21,077 nt of DNA from Verrucomicrobia bacterium UBA1731 (GTDB lineage Bacteria; Verrucomicrobiota; Kiritimatiellia; RFP12; UBA1067). The stretch spans positions 9,261-30,337 of the forward strand of contig DCIH01000076.1 of the NCBI GenBank assembly GCA_002317575.1, in the 5' to 3' direction. Below the pieces are notes generated by a model. It saw nothing but the letters and a program-made list of their open reading frames with translations, made no database searches and was not told the DNA's origin. Shown here in pieces: positions 7,680-15,151 of this stretch. Positions within the stretch are counted from its first letter, which is position 1, and every line of letters begins with the position of its first letter. A program made the position numbers and the translations under genes.

Positions 7680-10600
7680 ATGAAATCGCTCCTGTTCTTC
7701 TCTTCCGCGTTCGCGCTGTCGCTTGTCTCCGGCGCGGCTTTCGAAACGGATTCCATGAAGCCGTTTCCCGTGTTGAAAACGCTCCCCGCGCATCTGCAGG
7801 ACGCGAACCGCGGGTTCCAGAGCGCGCCTTCCATCACCGCGTCCCGCGGCGGACGGCTGTGGGTCGCCTGGCATGCCGGCGGCACCACGGAAGGCGACGA
7901 CAACGCGATGGTCGTCGTCTCGAGCGGCGACGGCGGCAAGGCGTGGAGCGCGCCGCTCTTCGCCGTGGACCAGGACGGCCCCCTGCGCGTGATCGATCCC
8001 GGTCTCTGGACCGATCCGGACGGCAAGGTGTGGCTCTTCTACGCGCAGTGCTACAGCTTCTGGGACGGCCGCGGCGGCGTGTGGGCGATGAACCCCGAAG
8101 ACCCCGAAAGCGAACGCACCGCCTGGTCGCTCGCGCGGCGGCTGTGCGACGGATTCCTCAAGAACAAGCCCGTCGCGCTCAAGGACGGCCGCTGGTTGCT
8201 GCCCGCCGAATTCGTGAACAGCGCGCCGATCATGGGCAAGACGATGCACGTGCTCACGAACAACGTCACCGCGACCGCGCACCCGATGCCCGAGCGTCAG
8301 GCGGCGAACGCGTTCGTGTCGTCCGACAAGGGCGAAACCGTGTCCTTCCTCGGCGCGGCGGCGATTCCCGAAAAGGACCGAAACTGCACGGAGAACATGA
8401 TCGTGGAGCGCAAGGACGGCACGCTCTGGATGCTCGCGCGCCTCAACTACGGCATCGCCGAATCGACCTCGGCGGACGGCGGCAAAACGTGGTCCCCCAT
8501 GAAACACTCCGGCATCGAATCGACCACCTCGCGCTTCTTCGTCGGCCGCCTCAAATCGGGCGCGCTCCTTCTGGTGAAGAACGGCGACCGCGCGCGCGGT
8601 CCCGCGGAGAAGGCCGCCTATTCGACGCCGCGCGAGAAGATCACGGCGTTCGTCTCCGACGACGACGGCAAGACCTGGCTCGGCGGGCTCGTCCTCGACG
8701 CGCGCGGCGACGTGTCGTATCCCGACGCCTGCGAGACGCCGGACGGCTTCATCCACGTGGTCCACGACCGCGGCCGCACCACGGTGCGCGAAATCCTCCA
8801 CCACCGCTTCACGGAGGCGGACGTCCGCGCCGGGCGGATCGTGAGCGCCGGCAGCCGTCTGGGCGGCATCGTGAACAAGGCCGGTCCCAAGAGCGCGGCG
8901 CGTCCCGCGCCGACGCCCGTCCTCCGCAAGCGCCTGGCGGCGGATTGCGACGTGTTCGGCATCGTCCACTGGGGCCTCAACACGTTCACGGACAAGGAAT
9001 GGGGCTACGGCGACGAAGACCCCAAGCTTCTCAACCCCTCCGATTTCGACGCCGAGCAGATCGTCCGCGCCTGCGCGGAAGGCGGACTCAAGGGACTCGT
9101 CCTCGTGGCGAAGCATCATGACGGCTTCTGCCTGTGGCCCACGAAGACGACGGAGCACAACATCGCCAAGTCGCCGTTCCGCGGCGGCAAGGGCGACTAC
9201 GTGCGCGAGATGGAGCAGGCCTGCCGCAAGTTCGGCTTCAAGTTCGGCGTGTACGTGTCGCCGTGGGACCGCAACAACGCGAACTACGCCAATCCCGAAT
9301 ACGTGAAGGTCTTCCACGAGCAGGTGCGCGAGCTCCTGTGCGGCGACTACGGCGAAATCTTCGAGATGTGGTTCGACGGCGCGAACGGGGGAGACGGCTG
9401 GTACGGCGGCGCGAAGGAGACGCGCAGCATCCCGAAGGACTATTACCGTTTCGACGATGCGTTCGCGATGGTGCGCAAACTGCAGCCGGACGTCTGCTTC
9501 TTCGCGGGCCACACGGGCGCCGAGTTCCGCTGGCCCTGGAACGAACGCGGGATACTCGATCCCGATTCGCGTGCCACGTACATGCCCGGCGAGCAGCCGA
9601 CGGACATCGCGGAGAACGTCGGTTCGCCCACGGGCACGATCTTCAAGGTGTGCGAGGCGGATTTCCCGCTCCGCAAGGGATGGTTCTACCACGCGAGCCA
9701 GAAGGGCCAGACGCGCCACGGCGCGTACCTGATGAAGCTCTACCTTTCCAGCGTCGGCAACGGCGGCGTGATGGACGTCGGCATCGCGCCCGACAAGCGC
9801 GGCCGGCTGGACGACGAAGACGTGAAGGCGCTCAAGGATTTCGAGACGATCCGCCGCGCGTTCTTCGCGAACGAGGTGACGGAACCGGGCAAGCCGTTCA
9901 ACGTGGTCCTCTTCGAGGAAGACATCTCGCGCGGCGAGCAGGTGGACGGCTGGGAATTCACGGCCGACGGCCAGGTCGTGCTGAAGGGCAAGTCGATCGG
10001 CCACAAGCGCATCCGCACGCTCGACGAACCCGTCGCGGCGGCGCACTGCTCCTTCAAGGTGACGGCGAGCGGTCCCGAATGTCCCGTGGTGGCGTGGCGG
10101 ACGTTCTTCGTCGATCCCGCGCTCGTCAAGCTCGTGAACGATGCCACCACCGAGTCCGGCGAAACGGATACGGCCAAGTGGATGACGCGCACGCCGCCCG
10201 TGACCGTCGACTGCGGCCGCCAGCTTTTCGTGGACGACCACCTCGTCGAATCGGCGCACGGCGTCGTTCGCCACTGGAACGCGCCCGTGAAGATCGACGC
10301 GCCCGTGGTGTGGCCCGCGGACGGCGCGGCGCCCGCGAAGACGGACGGATCCTCGGGCGGCGGGGACGAGCCCGTGAACCTCACGTGCGCGACGGACGGC
10401 GGTCTCTGGTGGGATCCCACGCGGCGGAAGTTCCGCCTGTGGTACCAGGCCGACTGGCTGGGCGACGTGTGCTACGCGGAATCCGCCGACGGCGACCGCT
10501 GGACGTATCCCGACCTCGGCATCGTGAAGGGCACGAACCGCATCTTCGAGAACGACGTGCTCGACAGCTGGTGCGTCGTGCCCGACTACACGGCGGCGAA

Positions 10601-11693
10601 TCCGTACGCCCGCTGGAACCTGCACTTTTCCGATCCCGGCGCCGTCACGCCCGACCGCCTGTGGTCCTCGAAGGACGGCATCCATTTCACCTCGCTCGGC
10701 ACGGGCGGCAAATCGTGCGACCGTTCCACCATGTACTACGATCCGTTCCGCGGCACGTGGATCTTCTCGCTGCGCGACGGGTGGCCGATGCGCTGCCGCC
10801 GGTTCTTCGAATCGAAGACGTTCGGCGGCGCGGACTGTCGCTGGCGCTGGCCGGGCGACAAGGACGCGCCCGCAGAGGCGCCCGTTCCCGAACCGTGGCT
10901 CATGGCCACGAACAAGCCCAATTGGCAGCTGTATAGCTTCGACGCCGTCGCGTACGAGTCGCTGATGCTCGGCGTGATGGAAGTGCTGTACAACACGCCC
11001 AACGACAACCGCGACGGCGAAAAGGCCGGGCTTCCGAAACAGACCGGCCTCCATTTCGTCTTCTCGCGCGACGGCAAGAACTATTCGCGGCCGCGCGACA
11101 CGGCGGACGTCGCGCCGTCCGGCTGGGGGTCGGGCAAGTGGGACACGGGCTACCTTTCCTGCATCGGCGGCGTCTGCGTCATCCGCGACGAGCGGCTGTG
11201 GTTCTACTACTCGGCGCTCCGCGGCGACGGCGCGCGCAACACCTGCAAGCCGAGCTGGAGCCGAAACGGCATGTATTCGAACGGTTCGATCGGCGCGGCC
11301 ACGCTCCGGCGCGACGGCTTCGCGGGCATGGTCGCGGACGGCCGCGGCGAAATCGTCACGAAGCCGATCGCGTTCACCGGCAAGCGCCTCTTCGTGAACG
11401 CCGAATGCCTGTTCGGATCCGTGTCGGCGGAAGTGCTCGACGCGAACGGGAAGCCCGTACCCGGCTACACAGCGGCGGACTGCGCGAAGCTTTCGCGGCG
11501 CGATGCGACGAAGGCGGAGCTCGTGTTCAAGGGCGGCGATCTGGGCCGCTTCGCGGGGCAGCCCGTCCAGCTCCGGTTCCGCATCCACTGCGGCACGCTG
11601 TACAGCTTCTGGATTTCGCCCTCGGAACGTGGCGAGTCCCGCGGCTGGGTGGCGGGCGGCGGTCCTGCGTATCCCGGGCTGCGCGACCTGTGA
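7680..11693 (+). CDS. Secreted three-module glycoside hydrolase: BNR/sialidase-like + GH29 alpha-L-fucosidase + C-terminal propeller
   Basis: From the ATG at 7680 the protein has 1337 residues. A GTG at 7644 is in frame but would put 12 charged residues before the signal peptide. Residues 1-19 are a signal peptide (MKSLLFFSSAFALSLVSGAA). Residues ~40-395 form a BNR_2 sialidase-like propeller. Asp-boxes or variants lie near residues 80, 214, 263 and 326 (SSGDGGKAW, SSDKGETVS, TSADGGKTW, VSDDDGKTW), with YPDACETPDGFIHVVHDRGR typical of the family. The canonical sialidase RIP motif is not evident, so sialic-acid specificity is uncertain. Residues ~420-735 are GH29 alpha-L-fucosidase: FGIVHWGLNTFTDKEWG, AKHHDGFCLW, nucleophile Asp566 in MWFDGA, and likely acid/base Glu659 in CEADFPLRKGWFYH. 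A fucosidase C-terminal beta domain follows to ~835. Residues ~845-1337 (LFVDDHLVE onward) resemble GH32/43-like five-bladed propellers plus a beta-sandwich, with no certain family. It probably acts outside the cytoplasm on fucosylated glycans. Confidence 0.85.
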   Translation: MKSLLFFSSAFALSLVSGAAFETDSMKPFPVLKTLPAHLQDANRGFQSAPSITASRGGRLWVAWHAGGTTEGDDNAMVVVSSGDGGKAWSAPLFAVDQDGPLRVIDPGLWTDPDGKVWLFYAQCYSFWDGRGGVWAMNPEDPESERTAWSLARRLCDGFLKNKPVALKDGRWLLPAEFVNSAPIMGKTMHVLTNNVTATAHPMPERQAANAFVSSDKGETVSFLGAAAIPEKDRNCTENMIVERKDGTLWMLARLNYGIAESTSADGGKTWSPMKHSGIESTTSRFFVGRLKSGALLLVKNGDRARGPAEKAAYSTPREKITAFVSDDDGKTWLGGLVLDARGDVSYPDACETPDGFIHVVHDRGRTTVREILHHRFTEADVRAGRIVSAGSRLGGIVNKAGPKSAARPAPTPVLRKRLAADCDVFGIVHWGLNTFTDKEWGYGDEDPKLLNPSDFDAEQIVRACAEGGLKGLVLVAKHHDGFCLWPTKTTEHNIAKSPFRGGKGDYVREMEQACRKFGFKFGVYVSPWDRNNANYANPEYVKVFHEQVRELLCGDYGEIFEMWFDGANGGDGWYGGAKETRSIPKDYYRFDDAFAMVRKLQPDVCFFAGHTGAEFRWPWNERGILDPDSRATYMPGEQPTDIAENVGSPTGTIFKVCEADFPLRKGWFYHASQKGQTRHGAYLMKLYLSSVGNGGVMDVGIAPDKRGRLDDEDVKALKDFETIRRAFFANEVTEPGKPFNVVLFEEDISRGEQVDGWEFTADGQVVLKGKSIGHKRIRTLDEPVAAAHCSFKVTASGPECPVVAWRTFFVDPALVKLVNDATTESGETDTAKWMTRTPPVTVDCGRQLFVDDHLVESAHGVVRHWNAPVKIDAPVVWPADGAAPAKTDGSSGGGDEPVNLTCATDGGLWWDPTRRKFRLWYQADWLGDVCYAESADGDRWTYPDLGIVKGTNRIFENDVLDSWCVVPDYTAANPYARWNLHFSDPGAVTPDRLWSSKDGIHFTSLGTGGKSCDRSTMYYDPFRGTWIFSLRDGWPMRCRRFFESKTFGGADCRWRWPGDKDAPAEAPVPEPWLMATNKPNWQLYSFDAVAYESLMLGVMEVLYNTPNDNRDGEKAGLPKQTGLHFVFSRDGKNYSRPRDTADVAPSGWGSGKWDTGYLSCIGGVCVIRDERLWFYYSALRGDGARNTCKPSWSRNGMYSNGSIGAATLRRDGFAGMVADGRGEIVTKPIAFTGKRLFVNAECLFGSVSAEVLDANGKPVPGYTAADCAKLSRRDATKAELVFKGGDLGRFAGQPVQLRFRIHCGTLYSFWISPSERGESRGWVAGGGPAYPGLRDL

Positions 11694-11716
11694 GTTCCAC
11701 GACATCGCCTTTTTGG

Positions 11717-11745
11717 TTGCCACGGGGCGGATGAGATGGTAAAGT
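11717..11745 (+). promoter_or_regulatory. Predicted sigma-70-type promoter before the tandem SGNH esterase gene
   Basis: A -35-like TTGCCA (11717-11722) is separated by 17 bp from TAAAGT (11740-11745). The latter is preceded by TG-G (11737-11739), the third example in this window of an extended -10 of the form TGGTA. Transcription would begin near 11751-11753, leaving a ~37-nt leader that contains AGGAG (11775-11779) 9 bp before the ATG at 11789. It would let the downstream three genes be expressed separately from the upstream fusion enzyme. Confidence 0.55.
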
Positions 11746-11788
11746 AGAACGCAATTTGCGAACGTGGTTCTGGCAGGAGTCGATTGAG

Positions 11789-13273
11789 ATGAAGAAAGTG
11801 TTGTTTCTGACCGCGGCGGCGGTTTCGGCGATGGCGTTTGCGGACATCCGGGCCTTGACGCCCCAGGTGCCCGATTCCCAGTGGGCGAAGAGCTGGTGGC
11901 AGGCGCGTTTCGACGCGAAGCAGAAGGAAGTCGCGGAGAAGGGGCCGAAGGCGCAGGTCGTCTTCGTGGGCGATTCCATCACGCATTTCTGGGACGACGC
12001 CGGCCGCGGCCAGGACGTCCGCGACGCGTTCTTCGCGGACGCGCCCTACAACGCGCTCTTCCTCGGCTTCTCCGGAGACCGCACCGAGCACGTCCTCTGG
12101 CGCATCGCGCACGGCGAGTTCGACGGCTACCGGGCGAAGGCGATCGTGCTCATGATCGGTACGAACAACACCGGCCACTTCGGTTTCGCCGAAGAACCGC
12201 CGATCGACACGATCCTCGGCATCAAGGCCGTGATCGACGGTCTGCGCGCGAAGCAGCCGCAGGCGCGCGTCGTGCTGCTGCCGATCTTCCCGCGCGGCAA
12301 GGACGCGAACGACGGCTGCCGCAAGCGCAACGACGTCGTCAACCGCGAAATCGTCAAGTTCTGCGACGGCCGCCACGTGGTGTGGTGCGACTTCTCCTCG
12401 AAGTTCCTGCTGCCGGACGGCACGCTGCCGCGCGCGATCATGCCGGACTACCTCCATCCCGGCGCGTTCGGCTACCGCATCTGGGCAGCGTCCGTGTTGC
12501 CCGTGATCGACGCCTGTCTCAAGACGCCCGCCGGCGGGATCGTTCCGAACGTCTTCGACGCGCACCTCGTGCCCGGCCTCTATTCGAAGGAAGCCGTGAA
12601 CGCGCTCGACGCGCAGACGCGCCTCGAAGTGTCCAAGGACTTCAAGCCGAACTGGTGGCTCGAGCGCATCGCCAAGAACCGCAGGCAGATCGCCGAATCG
12701 AAGGGTGCAATCGACCTCGTGTTCATGGGCGACTCCATCACGCACTACTGGGACGTCGGCGAAGGCGGCGACACGTCCACCGAGATCGAGGACCTCAAGA
12801 AGACGTACACGATCCTCAACTGCGGCTACGGCGGCGACCAGACGCAGCACCTGCTGTGGCGCGCGCGCAACGGCGAACTGGACGGCTACAAGGCGAAGCT
12901 CGTGATGCTGATGATCGGCACGAACAACTGCGGCCAGCCGGCGGACGAAATCTTCGCGGGCATCAAGGAAATCGTGAAGACCATCCACGCGAAGCAGCCG
13001 CAGGCGAAGGTGCTGCTGCTGCCGATCTTCCCGCGCGGCGACAAGGCGGACAACTGGGCGAACAAGTCGGTCCAGGCCGTCAACAAGCTGATCGCCGCCG
13101 AAACGTTCCCGGACTACGTCACGGTGTTCTCGTTCGCGGACCAGCTCGTGGACGCGAACGGCGTCACCAAGCCGGAGCTTTACGACGAGGAGCGCCTCCA
13201 TCTGATGGACGAAGGGTTCAAGGTCTGGCGCAAGGCGGTCGAACCGTTCTTCAAGCAGGCCTGCGGCAAGTGA
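11789..13273 (+). CDS. Secreted protein with two tandem SGNH/GDSL hydrolase domains (carbohydrate esterase-like)
   Basis: The 494-residue protein starts at ATG 11789, chosen because AGGAG lies 9 bp upstream and a signal peptide follows directly (residues 1-18, MKKVLFLTAAAVSAMAFA). Two SGNH hydrolase domains resemble the PAF-acetylhydrolase-like subgroup. Domain 1 (~55-245) has nucleophile Ser63 in VFVGDSITHFW, block II GFSGDRTEH, GTNN at 124-127 with Asn126, and the Asp220/His223 pair in DYLHPGAFGY. Domain 2 (~305-490) has Ser316 in GDSITHYW, GYGGDQTQH and GTNN at 377-380, but EERLH places Glu468 at the usual Asp position three residues before His471. In this setting it probably removes acetyl or other esters from glycans so that glycosidases can act. 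The substrate is unknown; sialate O-acetylesterase activity is possible but not shown. Confidence 0.85.
   Translation: MKKVLFLTAAAVSAMAFADIRALTPQVPDSQWAKSWWQARFDAKQKEVAEKGPKAQVVFVGDSITHFWDDAGRGQDVRDAFFADAPYNALFLGFSGDRTEHVLWRIAHGEFDGYRAKAIVLMIGTNNTGHFGFAEEPPIDTILGIKAVIDGLRAKQPQARVVLLPIFPRGKDANDGCRKRNDVVNREIVKFCDGRHVVWCDFSSKFLLPDGTLPRAIMPDYLHPGAFGYRIWAASVLPVIDACLKTPAGGIVPNVFDAHLVPGLYSKEAVNALDAQTRLEVSKDFKPNWWLERIAKNRRQIAESKGAIDLVFMGDSITHYWDVGEGGDTSTEIEDLKKTYTILNCGYGGDQTQHLLWRARNGELDGYKAKLVMLMIGTNNCGQPADEIFAGIKEIVKTIHAKQPQAKVLLLPIFPRGDKADNWANKSVQAVNKLIAAETFPDYVTVFSFADQLVDANGVTKPELYDEERLHLMDEGFKVWRKAVEPFFKQACGK
12248..12298 (+). repeat. Direct repeat inside the tandem esterase gene (copy 1; copy 2 at 12989-13039)
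   Basis: A 51-nt stretch encoding the AKQPQA...LLPIFPRG segment is repeated in the second domain at 12989-13039. The first 18 and last 24 bases are identical, and all differences fall in a 9-base middle part (46 of 51 identical by eye). This DNA-level likeness supports a fairly recent duplication, local gene conversion, or strong codon bias acting on identical protein segments. Confidence 0.7.
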
Positions 13274-13289
13274 GTTTCCGTTGAACGGT

Positions 13290-13317
13290 TTGCCTTGTTG
13301 ACGCATTAAGTTATCAA
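13290..13317 (+). promoter_or_regulatory. Possible weak promoter and palindromic operator-like site before the DUF4091 gene
   Basis: The 78-bp gap after the esterase gene is AT-rich relative to its surroundings. TTGCCT (13290-13295) and TATCAA (13312-13317) are 16 bp apart and could be a weak -35/-10 pair. Overlapping them, 13298-13317 reads TTGA-N4-TTAA-N4-TCAA, a 20-bp partial palindrome of the size bound by dimeric repressors. Both calls are tentative; the gap could equally be a simple spacer within an operon. Confidence 0.25.
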
Positions 13318-13351
13318 TACGGTGGATTTTCACAAACAAAGGAGTACGACG

Positions 13352-15151
13352 ATGAGGAAGCTGCTGCTGGCGGCGGCCGCGTGCGCATCTGTTTGCGCAT
13401 GGGCGGACACCGCCTATCCCGTGTCCGCGGACACGGCCGAGGCGAATCTGAAGAAGGTCTCGGCGTTCAAGGAAAACGCCTACTGGAAGACGGCCCCGTT
13501 CGCGGTGGCGGCCGTCGACCCCGTCGCGGGCGTCCGGCGCACGCCGGACGCGTTCCCCGAAGACGGCGACTTCACCGGTCCCGTGCGCGCGCTCCTCGCC
13601 AAGGGCGAATACGAAGGCGCGTCCTTCGTGCTGTACGGTTTCGACGACGTGGACGAGGTACACGCGAAGGTGAACGTGCCCGGCGTCGAGGCGGACGTGA
13701 AAATCGTCAAGGTCTGGTACCAGTCCGGCACCTCGTGGGGCAGCTTCTTCTCGGACCACACGCGCCGCGTCGCGACGCCCGAGATCATGGTCCACGACGA
13801 CGCCGTGCTCTTCATCGACCACAAGGACAAGGAAAACTACGTCCGCTGCGACTACTCCAAGGGCAACACGGCGTACCGCTGGATATCCTTCGAAGGCCGC
13901 GCGGTGGACCACACCTACCACGGCGAGCTCAACACCGGCTGGATCCACGACGCCGACCAGCTCAAGCCCTTCAAGCTCTTCAAGGGCGAATTCAAGCAGC
14001 TGATCGTCACGTTCCACGCGCCGGCGAACGCGCAGCCCGGCCTCAAGAAGGGCTCGATCGCGCTCACGGTCAAGGGCAGGAAGGTCTGCGACGTGCCGGC
14101 CGAAGTGAAGGTGCTGCCGTTCGAGCTGCCGCTCCCGGCCATGTTCCGCGACCTGAACCGCCGCTTCTTCGCCGCGCCTTACGGCGGCTTCGGCGGCTAC
14201 GATCCCGGCAGCGAAAAGAAGATGCGCAACATGGTCGCGCACAACGTCCGCAACTGCCTGCTGCCCAGCATCACCACGCCCTCCGAAGCGAAGAAGGCGT
14301 ACGACATGTTCAAGCGCTGCGGCTTCGACACGGAGCACCTCTTCACGGCGCTGCCCGGTTGCGGCATCACCACAAGCTATCCCGCGAAGGAGACGGACGG
14401 CAACTACGCCAACTTCGTGAACGCCACCAACACCTACGCGAAGGCGATGGACGCCATCCGCGAAGTGTTCGGCCCCACGGTTAAGGCGTATTCCTACGGC
14501 GTGGACGAAGGCAGCGCCTGGACCGTGCGCGCCGAGCGTTCCACCTGGAAGGGTGTGCACCAGGCCGGCGGCAACACGATCGTCGCGACCCAGTGGCATC
14601 CGTTCATCCTCTTCAACCTCGACTTCGCGAACGTGCCGCGCCACCCGCGCGCCGCGAAGCGGAAGAACGCCGACGCCTACCACGACGGCAACCCGGACGG
14701 CATCATGGGCTGGTACGCCGATCCGCACTCCGGTCCCGAGAATCCGGACTACACGCGCCGCATCTACGGTTGGCAGACCTGGCGCAACAACTACGACGCC
14801 TCCTGCCAGTACATCCTCGCGCGCAACAACTGGAACGACTTCTGGATTCCCGCCGAGGCGTTCCTGCGCGGGTTGATGCTCGTCTACCCGCAGGCCGGCG
14901 ACTTCCTCGACACGATCGAGTGGGAAGGCCTGCGCGAAGGCATGGACGACGTGCGCTACGGCACGCTCCTCAAGCAGCTCGGCCAGAAGTGCAACCAGTC
15001 CAAGAACATGGACACCGTCTACGCCGGCCGCTCCGCGCTCACGTGGGTCGCGCAGGTCGACTGCGAACGCTCCGAACTGAAGTATCTCCGTTATGAAATG
15101 ACGCGCCGCATCCTCGATCTCCAGGAGCGTCTCGCGAAGGAGGGCAAGTAA
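13352..15151 (+). CDS. Secreted DUF4091-type putative glycoside hydrolase
   Basis: The start ATG at 13352 has an excellent Shine-Dalgarno (AAAGGAG at 13338-13344, 7 bp away) and opens a signal peptide (MRKLLLAAAACASVCAWA); an in-frame GTG at 13322 is rejected. The mature protein of about 580 residues has an N-terminal beta-rich region (~20-255) and a barrel-like C-terminal half. The C-terminal signature EWEGLREGMDDVRYGTLLKQL (residues ~524-545) is typical of DUF4091 proteins, which are annotated as glycoside hydrolase-like. Acidic residues in YSYGVDEGSAW (Asp385, Glu386) are plausible catalytic or binding residues, and the aromatic stretch MGWYADP...YGWQTWRNNYDA may line a sugar site. The activity is not established. 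The stop TAA is directly followed by the ATG of the next gene, so the two are translationally coupled. Confidence 0.75.
   Translation: MRKLLLAAAACASVCAWADTAYPVSADTAEANLKKVSAFKENAYWKTAPFAVAAVDPVAGVRRTPDAFPEDGDFTGPVRALLAKGEYEGASFVLYGFDDVDEVHAKVNVPGVEADVKIVKVWYQSGTSWGSFFSDHTRRVATPEIMVHDDAVLFIDHKDKENYVRCDYSKGNTAYRWISFEGRAVDHTYHGELNTGWIHDADQLKPFKLFKGEFKQLIVTFHAPANAQPGLKKGSIALTVKGRKVCDVPAEVKVLPFELPLPAMFRDLNRRFFAAPYGGFGGYDPGSEKKMRNMVAHNVRNCLLPSITTPSEAKKAYDMFKRCGFDTEHLFTALPGCGITTSYPAKETDGNYANFVNATNTYAKAMDAIREVFGPTVKAYSYGVDEGSAWTVRAERSTWKGVHQAGGNTIVATQWHPFILFNLDFANVPRHPRAAKRKNADAYHDGNPDGIMGWYADPHSGPENPDYTRRIYGWQTWRNNYDASCQYILARNNWNDFWIPAEAFLRGLMLVYPQAGDFLDTIEWEGLREGMDDVRYGTLLKQLGQKCNQSKNMDTVYAGRSALTWVAQVDCERSELKYLRYEMTRRILDLQERLAKEGK

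Noticed and set aside
7398..11723. 1441-codon open frame on the minus strand
   Set aside because: It mirrors the fusion hydrolase and part of htpX, is low-complexity Arg/Ala/Val-rich, and has no ribosome site or motif.
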